The notes under the pieces were generated by a model. It had not been told where the DNA came from and ran no database searches. It saw only the letters and a program-made list of their open reading frames with translations. The position numbers and the translations under genes are program-made. From Ignavibacteriota bacterium (GTDB lineage: Bacteria > Bacteroidota > Ignavibacteria > Tepidaquicellales > Tepidaquicellaceae), in contig PMIW01000093.1 of the NCBI GenBank assembly GCA_003158365.1, positions 20,891 to 48,460 of the forward strand: DNA of 27,570 bases, read 5' to 3'. Shown here piece after piece: positions 1 to 9,142 of the stretch (the stretch's first letter is position 1; each line of letters opens with the position of its first letter).

Positions 1-1334
1 GGAGTTTCCATCTGAACAAGACAATCGAGCAGATACCCTACATTAAAAGCAATCACAAACGGTTCTTTATCAAAATCAATATCGTTATTATCCGAGACAA
101 ATGAACCTTCAATGTTTTCTTCGCCTTCAGCACCTATTTCAGGATTATCAGCTTTTATCATAAGATTATCGTTTTTAATCTCGAACTTTACCCTTTTCGT
201 AATCACGTCTGCGAAAATCAAAGCCCTTCTTAATGAATTTTGCAATTCTCCTTTATAAATTTTTAACCGCTTATCGTTCTCTTTTGGTATTACTGTTTCA
301 TAATTCGGAAATGTATCATCTATCAGCTTGGAATATATTTGCAGACTGTCAAATGTAACTTTAATCAGGTTATTATCATATTCAATCAGGGAATCTTCAT
401 CATTGCATAATTTAAGAATCATTTCACAGGTTTTCAGCGGTACTATAAAATTATCATCTTTCGGGTTTTTGTGCGAGAAATTTTTTGTCAATATTTTACT
501 TAACCTGAACCCGTCGGTTGCAACCAGCCTCAGTTCATCTTTTTTTATGTCGAAAAATACACCTGCCATGTTACGCCTTATTTCATCGTATTTTACAGAG
601 TGTCTTACTTTCATTAAAAACCTTTTCAGAACTGCCGATTTAATTTCAACTTTATTCAAATCTGTTCTGTCTTCGGGCAAAGGAAAATCATCTACCGGCT
701 CCCCGAATAAAGTGTATTTACCGTTTTTCGATGTTATAGTTACTTTATTTTTTTCATTAACATCAATTTTTATTTTTCTCTTTTCATACATCTTTCTGGA
801 AATGTTCTCCGCTTCCTTGTAAAGTCTTTCTACTCCTTCTATAAGTACTTCAATATTTCCCTTTAATTCTTCCTCGCTGTTATCGGCTGAAGTTTTCTCG
901 CTATTTAATATTTCCAGAATATTATCTTTTTCTTCAATCGTAAAAATTCCCTTATATATCAGTGAATTTTTCGATATTTCATATTTCAGACTGACCTTGA
1001 AAAGCTCTGCAATGTTTTCATTTCTGTTCAATGCATAATAAACATCCTGATTAAAATCCACAGAGGCAGATGCACTTTCAAATTTAGTAACCAGTAATCT
1101 GGCAAGGTCTAACAATTTTTTTGCGGGCATTGCAATCGCTCCGTCTTCGAGTCCTTCCACTTTTACTGCATTCCTGATAAATATTTCCAGATCGGATGCC
1201 AGCATTGTCAATTCATTACCTTTTAAATCAAACATTATATTATCCAAAATCGGTAGCGTCGAATGCGAAGGAATTACGAGATTGAGTTTTGTTAATGCAT
1301 TAACAAACTGTTCAACAGAAATGTTAAATTTCAT
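1..1334 (-). CDS. dnaN: DNA polymerase III beta subunit (sliding clamp), C-terminus cut by window edge
   Basis: Translating the complement from the ATG at 1334 gives an open frame of 444 codons running off position 1. The start MKFNISVEQFV and the pieces TLPILDNIMFDL, LASDLEIFIRN and GAIAMPAKKLLDLARLL are classic clamp domain 1. VRHSVKYDEIRRNMAGVFFDI, LVATDGFRLSK and the later NPEIGAEGEE and FNVGYLLDCL match domains 2 and 3. The clamp rings DNA and tethers the replicative polymerase. About 50 residues should be missing at the C-terminus. Usual length is about 370 residues; this one would reach about 490, because about 100 extra residues (roughly 84-186, a charged, helix-prone stretch) sit inside domain 1 between KKLLDLARLL and IKIDVNEKNKVTITS. 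The frame is continuous through the insert. No Shine-Dalgarno is visible. It lies 71 bases downstream of the manganese exporter gene on the same strand. Confidence 0.95.
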   Translation of the reverse strand, partial: MKFNISVEQFVNALTKLNLVIPSHSTLPILDNIMFDLKGNELTMLASDLEIFIRNAVKVEGLEDGAIAMPAKKLLDLARLLVTKFESASASVDFNQDVYYALNRNENIAELFKVSLKYEISKNSLIYKGIFTIEEKDNILEILNSEKTSADNSEEELKGNIEVLIEGVERLYKEAENISRKMYEKRKIKIDVNEKNKVTITSKNGKYTLFGEPVDDFPLPEDRTDLNKVEIKSAVLKRFLMKVRHSVKYDEIRRNMAGVFFDIKKDELRLVATDGFRLSKILTKNFSHKNPKDDNFIVPLKTCEMILKLCNDEDSLIEYDNNLIKVTFDSLQIYSKLIDDTFPNYETVIPKENDKRLKIYKGELQNSLRRALIFADVITKRVKFEIKNDNLMIKADNPEIGAEGEENIEGSFVSDNNDIDFDKEPFVIAFNVGYLLDCLVQMET

Positions 1335-1405
1335 AAGGAAATCATTAAAAATTGTTTATAAATATATAAAAAATAAGGAAAATAAACGGAATTTACAATT
1401 AATAA

Positions 1406-1966
1406 TTAAGTAGCAATATGCCCGATTAATATGCGGATTCCGATTATTATTAATATAATTCCGCCCAGAATTTCCATCTTCTTCCCGAATTTTGTTCCGA
1501 GCTTGTTTCCAACCCTAACACCAACAATTGATAAAACTGCTGTTACGATTCCGATTATTATACTAGGGTACCAAACACCTGTATTTAGCATTGCAAAGCT
1601 GATTCCTATTGCAAATGCATCCAGACTTGTTGCTATGCTTACCATTACTAAATTCATCCCTTTTGATAAATCACCCTTTTTAATATCAGTATCTTTCTCA
1701 AATCCCGACTTTATCATTTTCAATCCTACAAATGCAAGCAGACCCAATACTACCCAGTGGTCATACGCTTCAATATATCTTTGAATTCCCGACCCTAAAA
1801 ACCACCCGAGAACAGGCATTAAAAACTGGAACAGACCAAAATGAAACGACAATCTGAATGTTGGCCTTTTACCTTTTGTAAGCTCATTTGTACCTGCGCA
1901 GATTGATACAGCAAATGCATCCATTGCAAGTCCAACAGAAATAAACAGAATTTCAATAAATGTCAT
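1406..1966 (-). CDS. mntP: MntP-family manganese efflux pump
   Basis: This 186-residue protein is an integral membrane protein of the MntP (DUF204) family, which exports Mn2+ and protects against manganese overload. The family signature is two inverted three-helix repeats, each with a conserved Asp in a DAFA motif. Here these are LAMDAFAVS (Asp16) and SLDAFAIG (Asp116). Six hydrophobic segments are visible, with a charged cytoplasmic loop between the halves (around residues 87-103), as expected. The length is normal. The ATG lies 3 bases after the stop codon of the DHS-family gene, so the two are probably co-transcribed. There is therefore no room for the manganese riboswitch that often precedes mntP elsewhere; if manganese control exists it must act further upstream. 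Confidence 0.93.
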   Translation of the reverse strand: MTFIEILFISVGLAMDAFAVSICAGTNELTKGKRPTFRLSFHFGLFQFLMPVLGWFLGSGIQRYIEAYDHWVVLGLLAFVGLKMIKSGFEKDTDIKKGDLSKGMNLVMVSIATSLDAFAIGISFAMLNTGVWYPSIIIGIVTAVLSIVGVRVGNKLGTKFGKKMEILGGIILIIIGIRILIGHIAT

Positions 1967-1969
1967 CTG

Positions 1970-2989
1970 CTATATAAACATTTTAGCAAATTCACGTTTC
2001 TTCCTGTTCTTCCAGTTGCCTTTGTGGTAAGCATATCCCGTGATTAACGGCATGGCAATAGTTGCTTCTGCATAAACCATTTGTTCATAAGTGGTATCGA
2101 CTTTACCCCAGGAACTTGCTTCTTTCAATGTTGAGCCTGAAAGTGCACCGTCCCTTTCATCCGCTACCGTAATCTGAATAGCATATTTATGCATCGGTAC
2201 TTCTTTTTCCAGGACATCACATGCGACAACCACATCCTGTGTGAAATTTTTCGGAACCCCGCCGCCGACCATAAATATACCGGTTTCAAATGCTTCAAGT
2301 TTTACTTTAGTCAGTTCAAGAAAATCTTTTGCCGAATCGAGAGATACATGCTTATCGGGATTATTCCATTGGTGATGTACAAAACCGAATCCTGCGGAGC
2401 AATCCGAAAATGCAGGAACAAAAATCGGAACATTATTTTTATATGCTTCGTAAACTACAGACTCTTTGTTCTTTCCGTATTTATCCAGATACTTGCCCAT
2501 TTCCCAGATAAACTCTCTTGAAGAATAAGGTCTTTTTTCAAGTGTATCACAAATCTTTCCCACAGTTTCATCACAAGCCCTTAAATCTTCTTCATCGATA
2601 TAAGTATCGTATATCCTGTCAATCATAAGGCCACGTAATTCATTATCATTTACCCATTGAGTTCCGATATAGTGCTTAAAACCAAGTCCTTCAAAGAAGT
2701 CCTGGTCAACGATAATAGCCCCTGTCGATACAATTGCATCAACCATGTTATTTTTTATCATGTCCACCACAACATTTTTCAGTCCTGCCGAGAACAGCGA
2801 ACCGGCCAGGCATAAAATTACGGAACAGCTCTGGTCCTTTAACATCATATCATAATAACTGGCAGCCCTGTACAGGTTCCTCGCCTGGAAAGCCATATCT
2901 TTAAAGGATTCCACCAGCGGCACAACATTATGCTGTTTAATGTCGATATGCTGAATAGTCTGCTTTAAATAATCTTTTTTCGTGCTCAT
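1970..2989 (-). CDS. Deoxyhypusine synthase-family protein (possible homospermidine synthase)
   Basis: This 339-residue protein belongs to the NAD-dependent deoxyhypusine synthase (DHS) family. Visible motifs are AGSLFSAGLKNVV, VSTGAIIVDQDFFE, FVPAFSDCSAGFGF, MVGGGVPKNF and EASSWGKV. The last aligns with the human active-site EAVSWGKI, so Lys296 corresponds to the lysine that carries the aminobutyl group (human Lys329, numbering from memory). Asp280, Glu290 and Trp294 also match. Human His288 aligns with Asn248 and Asp316 with Leu283. Bacteria lack eIF5A, the usual DHS substrate, and some bacterial relatives are thought to transfer the aminobutyl group to a diamine, making homospermidine. That role is inference here. 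An agmatinase at 16208 could supply putrescine. The start is the ATG at 2989, 81 bases from addB; the gene is followed by mntP after 3 bases. Confidence 0.9.
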   Translation of the reverse strand: MSTKKDYLKQTIQHIDIKQHNVVPLVESFKDMAFQARNLYRAASYYDMMLKDQSCSVILCLAGSLFSAGLKNVVVDMIKNNMVDAIVSTGAIIVDQDFFEGLGFKHYIGTQWVNDNELRGLMIDRIYDTYIDEEDLRACDETVGKICDTLEKRPYSSREFIWEMGKYLDKYGKNKESVVYEAYKNNVPIFVPAFSDCSAGFGFVHHQWNNPDKHVSLDSAKDFLELTKVKLEAFETGIFMVGGGVPKNFTQDVVVACDVLEKEVPMHKYAIQITVADERDGALSGSTLKEASSWGKVDTTYEQMVYAEATIAMPLITGYAYHKGNWKNRKKREFAKMFI

Positions 2990-3070
2990 AATAATATATT
3001 TTTAAATTTATTTTAATTTTCGATAGAAATATTCCGAATATCTTACAAGTTAATTTAAATATATCAAATC

Positions 3071-5971
3071 TTAAATGGAATTCTTTGAATCCCTGTAACA
3101 TATTTCCGCATATGGACAATGAATACATCTTTTTTCATCATCTGTTTTTTTAAAAGGAATTTCAGGATTGTGTATTTCGGAAATTAATTTTTCCAGCTTT
3201 TCTTCGAACAGGTCATATTCTTCCTTATAAATATAATCTTCTTTTAATTCTTTTATTCCTTCATGAATTTTTTTTACGGGATATATCCCGACATTTATTT
3301 TCAGGTCTTTATTTTTCTTTGAGTAAAAATATCCGTAAAAAAATGACTGAAAATTTTCCTTGAAATCCGGACTTGAAATTAAATTATCAAAATAGTCAGC
3401 ATAGTTCTTCCGATTATAACTTTTGAAATCAAATCCTCCCGTTTTATAGTCTATAATTCTGGTTATATTATTTTTTTCATCAATCCTGTCCATCCTGCCG
3501 AAAATATTTACTGTAATTTCATTTTTCCCTGCCCCTGCTTTAAAATCGCCTTTTATTTCTTCTTCGAGGCTGATAATCCTGAAAGGAATTTCATTTTTAT
3601 CGTTTTCAAGAACCCTCTTTAAAAGAGTCCGTATTATATTTCCAAACAGATTATTTTTACCGGTATAATCATTAAGTACATAATCCATTTTGCATGCCCT
3701 GACTGCTTTTGCAAGAATCTCATCAAAGTTTTTATCGACATCTATAATTACATCATTTATATTCTTTTCATTTACAATCATCCCTTCGAATGGTTTATAC
3801 TGATTTTCAATAATCTTATGCAGTACAGAACCAATGACGATCGCACTGAAAGATTCTTCGATTTTCTTTTCCTCTTTAAGTCCTGCAATTTTTTCAAAAT
3901 AAAATTGCAGGGAACAATTTATATATTTATTTAAAGTCGACGGAGAATAATGATCAATCTGCATCAATTTTTTCATTACTTCTTCATTTTTAATAATCTC
4001 TATTTTCTTTTTCTCAATTTTGAAAACCCCGGGGATCACTGCTTTATTCACGCAAACGATATTTTTATTAGCATGTAACAATTCATTTTCAATCTGTAAT
4101 ATATACCTGCTTTTCTCCCTAACTTCATTTCCAAGATCGGTATCATAAATCAAATAAACATTTTTAGCTTTCTGCAGTAACCTGTAAAAATAATATGCCG
4201 TGATTGAATCTTCATCTTCGTAAGTAGGTATCTTCAGGGCTTTTCTTAAAGAATAAGGGATAAAACTGTTTTGCACCTGCCCTACGGGAAGTATACCTTC
4301 GTTCACAGACAAAACAAATACATTTTCAAAATCCAGCGATCTTGTTTCCAGCAAGCCCATAATCTGCAGGCCTTTCAGCGGTTCACCTGTAAACGGAATG
4401 GATATTCCGCACAACACATCTTTTAACAGTTTCCAGTATGTATTGAGATTCAATTCCACCCCGGGTTCTTTTAATACTTCATTTAATCCGTTGAAATCCA
4501 GATAAAAATTATAAATATATTCGAGCTGGAATTTCTTATAATCCGAGTCCTTGCTTACGTCACTTTCAATTCTGTTTGAAATTAAGTTGATGATATCCGA
4601 AATATAATTTACTGCATCATCTTTTTTTTCCGGCTTCTTAAAAATAAATTCAAGAATTTCAGGTGTATTCTTATTGTAATCATCCTTCGAAAAATATATT
4701 ATATTTTTATCTTTTATAAGATTTACAATTTCATAAATTACAGAAGTTTTCTGGAATTTTACATACGGATGGAGTAATATTTTTATAACATCAGAATGAT
4801 AAAATTTAATTTCCCCTTTCTCAAATATTGCATTGCCTTGCAGCTCTATAACCAGACTTATTAAATCAAAGAGAGGTGTATCCCTGAACGGTAAACCCAT
4901 TGTAACATTGATGTTTTTAATCTCATCGGGAATTGAATATAATACAGGCAATAACAGATTTTCATCAGGTAATACAACCACGGATTTTTCGCTGTTAAAA
5001 TCCCCTTCGAGCAGACGTTTTTTTAATTCGCTACCCAATGCTTTTGCCATACCTGCTTTTGACGGGGTTCCTATAATATTAAAGTTTTTCGAATCAGTTA
5101 AAAGCTCATCTTCAAACTTATTGTTATCAACTCCGAAAAATTTTAAATTATTTCTTATGAAATCTCCTGCTTCCTGATTTTTATCCTTCATGTAATAGTC
5201 ATCAGCATCCCAGTAAATTTCTGCAATCCCTTTATCCGCAAGCAATTTCATCAGTTTTTTTTCAACAGGATTCAGGGAATTAAATCCGGCGAAAAAGAGT
5301 TTTTTCCATTTTAAACTGCATATTATATTTTCAAGTTCATCATTTATTTTCCTGTAAGCCATACCGGGGTAGCAGATATTTTTCATTTTTAATTGCTCTC
5401 TGAATTCAACATACACCCTGCCAAGGACCTGCCATATCTTTAAAAAATTTATTTTTGCATTTGTCTGGCCTGAATCGAATAATGTTCCCCAGAATTTTCT
5501 GAAAGAATCCTGCAATTCAATCGGAAATGCTTCTTCGATTTCTTTTAAATCCTTGATTCTCTTAAAAAGTAATCCTGCATCTGCAAGATATTTGTCAATT
5601 ACATCAAAATCCTTTAACAGCATTTCACCCCAGGGATAAAATGTATCAAAACTTTCATCTTCATTTAAATTAATGTACCCTGATTCCCGCTCTATCAGTA
5701 TCTTTTCATCTCTCATCACTTCGGTATATACAGAATATAATTTAAAAAGAAGCTGAAGGTTATCTGTTATCCTGTAACCGGACAATTCTTCAATAAAATC
5801 CTGTATACTGTAAACCGATGGTGACCAGATTGGCTTTTCCGATTTCCTTCCAAGTAAATTTTTGAAATGCAGTCCCGCTCTTCTTGAAGGAAATACGACA
5901 CATATATCAGAGATTATATTTTTATTTTCTTTTAAAATTACTTCACAAATATTTTCAAGGAAAGATTTCAT
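3071..5971 (-). CDS. addB: AddB-like PD-(D/E)XK exonuclease subunit with Fe-S staple
   Basis: This 966-residue protein is the B subunit of an AddAB-type helicase-nuclease that resects double-strand breaks for recombination. The C-terminal third holds a RecB-type nuclease: GSVLHK (His718), GRMDRID (Asp828) and IIDYKTGG (Asp841, Lys843). Four cysteines, Cys686 in YINCSLQFYF and Cys949, Cys952, Cys958 in the C-terminal CIHCPYAEIC, match the 4Fe-4S staple that brackets the nuclease in AddB. The N-terminal half looks like the inactive helicase-fold scaffold. Where Firmicutes AddB has a GxxGxGKT loop, this protein reads VVFPSRRAGLHFKN, so ATP binding is probably lost. It begins directly after the addA stop codon (TAA then ATG), with a strong Shine-Dalgarno inside the end of addA, so the subunits are translationally coupled. 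Sequence drift makes the middle region hard to assign. Confidence 0.88.
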   Translation of the reverse strand: MKSFLENICEVILKENKNIISDICVVFPSRRAGLHFKNLLGRKSEKPIWSPSVYSIQDFIEELSGYRITDNLQLLFKLYSVYTEVMRDEKILIERESGYINLNEDESFDTFYPWGEMLLKDFDVIDKYLADAGLLFKRIKDLKEIEEAFPIELQDSFRKFWGTLFDSGQTNAKINFLKIWQVLGRVYVEFREQLKMKNICYPGMAYRKINDELENIICSLKWKKLFFAGFNSLNPVEKKLMKLLADKGIAEIYWDADDYYMKDKNQEAGDFIRNNLKFFGVDNNKFEDELLTDSKNFNIIGTPSKAGMAKALGSELKKRLLEGDFNSEKSVVVLPDENLLLPVLYSIPDEIKNINVTMGLPFRDTPLFDLISLVIELQGNAIFEKGEIKFYHSDVIKILLHPYVKFQKTSVIYEIVNLIKDKNIIYFSKDDYNKNTPEILEFIFKKPEKKDDAVNYISDIINLISNRIESDVSKDSDYKKFQLEYIYNFYLDFNGLNEVLKEPGVELNLNTYWKLLKDVLCGISIPFTGEPLKGLQIMGLLETRSLDFENVFVLSVNEGILPVGQVQNSFIPYSLRKALKIPTYEDEDSITAYYFYRLLQKAKNVYLIYDTDLGNEVREKSRYILQIENELLHANKNIVCVNKAVIPGVFKIEKKKIEIIKNEEVMKKLMQIDHYSPSTLNKYINCSLQFYFEKIAGLKEEKKIEESFSAIVIGSVLHKIIENQYKPFEGMIVNEKNINDVIIDVDKNFDEILAKAVRACKMDYVLNDYTGKNNLFGNIIRTLLKRVLENDKNEIPFRIISLEEEIKGDFKAGAGKNEITVNIFGRMDRIDEKNNITRIIDYKTGGFDFKSYNRKNYADYFDNLISSPDFKENFQSFFYGYFYSKKNKDLKINVGIYPVKKIHEGIKELKEDYIYKEEYDLFEEKLEKLISEIHNPEIPFKKTDDEKRCIHCPYAEICYRDSKNSI

Positions 5972-8900
5972 TTAATTCACCTCCACCACTTTAATGTTTG
6001 CATCATCATCGTAATTTATATAAAGTAAATACTTCGTAACTTTTTCATAACCCATCTGTTCAAGTATTTCGGCGTATTGTTTTACCTGATTTTTATTATT
6101 TTCATGTTCCGCACCCGTTTTATAATCTATCACAATTGCTTCTTTTTCTTTTATAATCACCCTGTCAGGTCTTAATATATTTCCGTCTTTTAATAAAATC
6201 TCTGTTTCCGATTTCACTTCCCTGTCATCATTAAACCAATCTTTAATTTCTTTTTTATTAATAATTTTATTTAATTGCTGAAGTATTTTATCTTTCTGCT
6301 CAACTGTAATCATTCCTTCGGAATAAACTTTATTAACTGCGTATTCAGAATCCTTAAAGTTTTTCATATATGATAATACATGGTGAATAATGGTTCCCCA
6401 GTTTGTTTTAAATGCAAAATCCTTATCGATAAATTCTTTAAGTTTTTTATGTTTCGGTCTGATGATTGTTTTTTTATACCATTCGGTAGAAATATAATAT
6501 TTCAGATTTTCGGTTTTGACGTCTTTTTCTTTTCCGTTTTGCTTTGCTTTTTCTTTTTTTCCTGATTCAAAATTGTTTTCACTGTGTCCTTCGTATTCTT
6601 CAATTACACTTTTTAATAGTTTTCCTGTGTTTTCGGTATTTTTGATTTCAGGAACTAAAACATAGAGTCTTTCCTCTGCCCTGGTAAAAGTAACATAGAG
6701 TAAATTCAGATTATCAAGCCGTGATTGCGCAAATTCATAATTAAAATCATCTTTAAAAAAAGTGTTGCGCAAATTCAGTGTAGCTTTTACAGGATAAGCC
6801 GCAGATTTATTAAACGGTTCCTCTTTGGAAGAAACCCATATTAAGTCTTTAGCACCGTCAATATTAATTTTCCAGTTTGCATAGGGAACAATTACGACCT
6901 TTCCCTGCAAACCTTTTGCCTTGTGAACAGTCATTATATTAATAGCATTAGTACCGGAAGGGCTGTCGATGGAAAAATCTTCTTTCTTTTCATTCCACCA
7001 GTTTAAAAAGCTGAGCAAGTCGGAATTGTTTTCTTCTGAATTTTCAAGCACAGAATTCTGGAATTTTATTAAATACGGATCGGGGACTTCATCGAATCCC
7101 AGAATCTGAATTAGATTTTCACATACTTCATAAGCATTCAAATCATTAAAAACAGGTTTAATTTTTGGAATTTCATTTTCTTTAAAAAATCCAATCGGAA
7201 TATTTTCTGCAAATTTTATATCGGGATTATCAAATATTTCGTGATATTCAAAGTTTTCTTTTTTAACAAACTCAAGATAATTATATAAAGCATCGGCTTT
7301 TGCCAGTTCATTTTTATTGTCTGCAATATATTTAATCAAATCCACAATTACCCTTACTTTCGGGGAATTTTTTACAAGCAATGATTCCGCTGAAATAATA
7401 TTATAACCGGCATTGGTTAACAACCCGGAAATCTGCCTTACCTCTGAATTTTTCCTGACAAGTACCAGAATATCAGACAGTGTATAGCCGTCAGCCAGGA
7501 CTTCATTGATAATTTCCAGAACTCTTGTTTCCGCTCTTGCCTGTGCAGTTACATCTTTATTGTCATCGTTGAAGAAATTAATACTTACATAACCGCCCTG
7601 TTTTGTGTAGTCCTGTTCGACACTTTCCCTGCTGTATGCCTTAAGCAGAAGATCTTTGTATATATCATCATCTATTCCCTCGATAAATTTTCCAACTGCT
7701 TTAACAAAAAATTTATTATTGAAATCTACAATTTCTTTACAACTTCTTCTGTTGGTTTTCAAAAATTCTGTTTTTATCATTTCCCTGAAACCGTACAAAT
7801 CTTCATAGATTTGAGAGAGCAGTAATTTCATATTCCCACTTCTCCATCTGTAAATTGACTGCTTAACATCACCGACAACCAGCGCCGTATTCCTTTCACT
7901 CAATACATTAATTATCAGGGGCAGAAGATTCTTCCATTGAAATGTGGATGTGTCCTGAAATTCATCTATCAGCAAGTTTTTAAAATTACTGCCGATTTTT
8001 TCGTATATAAACGGAGAGTTTTCGATTGAAATCAATCCCTGTAAAATATTATTTACATCGGATTGCATAAGTATCCTGTTCGATTTTCTGTATTCATTTA
8101 ACCTGGAAATCATGTCTTCAAATATTCCCAGCGTGTATAATGTACTTTTTAATTCTTTAGCGGAATAATATTTTATCGATTCGGTTTGAATGTATTCCAC
8201 GGCATTTTCCAGTAAGCTGTATAAACCGTCATCCAGAGCTTTCGAAATAATTTCTTTTTTACTTGAAGTTTTTGTATACCAGCCGTCAGGAGAATCATAT
8301 GCCTTTAAAACGAGTTTTTTCAGTTCATAATCTTTTCTTTTTCTGATTTTATGAATTAAAAATCCGCCAACACCTTTATCCTTATTTGCAAAATCTTCAA
8401 TTTCAAGCCCGTGTTTATTCATCACACTTTCTGCTTCATCACCTATTTTATTAAGTTCATCTTCGAAATTGTGTATAATATTCAGAATATCCACGAGTAA
8501 AATTTTTATTTTCTTTCTGCTGTCAATAATTTCCCTTCCGGCTCCGGATTCTTCAATCCTGAATTTCTTTTCCCAGTACCTTTCTTTGAAAATCTCCTCA
8601 CCCAGTTTCATTATGTCTTTTTCAATATCCCATCCTTTATCCTCACTGATTTTAAGAAAAATAAAATCTTCGATATATTTATTTAGTTCTTCATCATTGT
8701 TCAGGCCATTTAAAAGCATATCGGTAATATTTTTCAATACCTTATTCCGGTCCATCTCTATATCATAGCCGACCTGCAGTTTTAATTCTTTTGAAAACGA
8801 TCGCAATACTTTATTAAAGAAACTGTCTATTGTGCTTATCGAAAAATCCGAATAGTTATGGAGAATATTCCGGAGTGTAATTTCAGCCTGCTCTTTTATA

Positions 8901-9142
8901 TTTACCTTAATTCCCTCTTCAATCAGCTGGGATTTCAATTCAGGGTTTTTATCATTTGAAAGTTCGGAGAGAAAATTTAGCACCCTAGATTTCATTTCTT
9001 CGGTTGCTTTATTTGTAAAGGTAATTGCCAGAATATTTTTAAATGCCCCCGGATATTTAAAGGCAAGTTTCAGATATTCTTTGGCAAGCTTGTAAGTCTT
9101 TCCTGAACCGGCAGATGACTGATATATAAAAAGATTACTCAT
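5972..9142 (-). CDS. addA: AddA-like UvrD/RecB-family helicase-nuclease
   Basis: This 1056-residue protein is a superfamily 1A helicase fused to a nuclease, the motor subunit of AddAB. Motifs in order: Walker A SSAGSGKTYKL (Lys15), Ia AITFTNKATEEM, II LIDEFQDTS (Asp393, Glu394), III VVGDVKQSIYRWR, V MTVHKAKGLQG and VI LLYVTFTRAEERL near residue 815. The C-terminus has a PD-(D/E)XK nuclease: WGTIIHH (His920), RPDRV (Asp993) and VIDYKTG (Asp1006, Lys1008). Two active nucleases, one on each subunit, are therefore predicted, as in classical AddAB. The ATG at 9142 overlaps the last 8 bases of the upstream SLOG gene. Length is near the usual range of 1000-1200. A low-complexity lysine/glutamate stretch around residues 855-875 looks like a flexible linker before the nuclease. 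Confidence 0.92.
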   Translation of the reverse strand: MSNLFIYQSSAGSGKTYKLAKEYLKLAFKYPGAFKNILAITFTNKATEEMKSRVLNFLSELSNDKNPELKSQLIEEGIKVNIKEQAEITLRNILHNYSDFSISTIDSFFNKVLRSFSKELKLQVGYDIEMDRNKVLKNITDMLLNGLNNDEELNKYIEDFIFLKISEDKGWDIEKDIMKLGEEIFKERYWEKKFRIEESGAGREIIDSRKKIKILLVDILNIIHNFEDELNKIGDEAESVMNKHGLEIEDFANKDKGVGGFLIHKIRKRKDYELKKLVLKAYDSPDGWYTKTSSKKEIISKALDDGLYSLLENAVEYIQTESIKYYSAKELKSTLYTLGIFEDMISRLNEYRKSNRILMQSDVNNILQGLISIENSPFIYEKIGSNFKNLLIDEFQDTSTFQWKNLLPLIINVLSERNTALVVGDVKQSIYRWRSGNMKLLLSQIYEDLYGFREMIKTEFLKTNRRSCKEIVDFNNKFFVKAVGKFIEGIDDDIYKDLLLKAYSRESVEQDYTKQGGYVSINFFNDDNKDVTAQARAETRVLEIINEVLADGYTLSDILVLVRKNSEVRQISGLLTNAGYNIISAESLLVKNSPKVRVIVDLIKYIADNKNELAKADALYNYLEFVKKENFEYHEIFDNPDIKFAENIPIGFFKENEIPKIKPVFNDLNAYEVCENLIQILGFDEVPDPYLIKFQNSVLENSEENNSDLLSFLNWWNEKKEDFSIDSPSGTNAINIMTVHKAKGLQGKVVIVPYANWKINIDGAKDLIWVSSKEEPFNKSAAYPVKATLNLRNTFFKDDFNYEFAQSRLDNLNLLYVTFTRAEERLYVLVPEIKNTENTGKLLKSVIEEYEGHSENNFESGKKEKAKQNGKEKDVKTENLKYYISTEWYKKTIIRPKHKKLKEFIDKDFAFKTNWGTIIHHVLSYMKNFKDSEYAVNKVYSEGMITVEQKDKILQQLNKIINKKEIKDWFNDDREVKSETEILLKDGNILRPDRVIIKEKEAIVIDYKTGAEHENNKNQVKQYAEILEQMGYEKVTKYLLYINYDDDANIKVVEVN
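5977..5984 (-). promoter_or_regulatory. Strong Shine-Dalgarno for addB inside the 3' end of addA
   Basis: The complement reads GGAGGTGA about 8 bases before the addB ATG at 5971. The same bases encode the last residues of AddA, whose TAA abuts the ATG. Most genes in this window have no recognisable Shine-Dalgarno, so this site stands out and supports coupled translation that keeps the two subunits in balance. Confidence 0.75.

Noticed and set aside
328..822. 164-codon plus-strand open frame
   Set aside because: It lies antisense to dnaN, whose complement gives clear clamp motifs; the plus-strand product is a Ser/Phe/Leu-rich shadow with no family resemblance.
2937..3128. 63-codon minus-strand open frame between addB and the DHS gene
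   Set aside because: It overlaps both neighbours in another frame and its product shows no recognisable motif or good start site.
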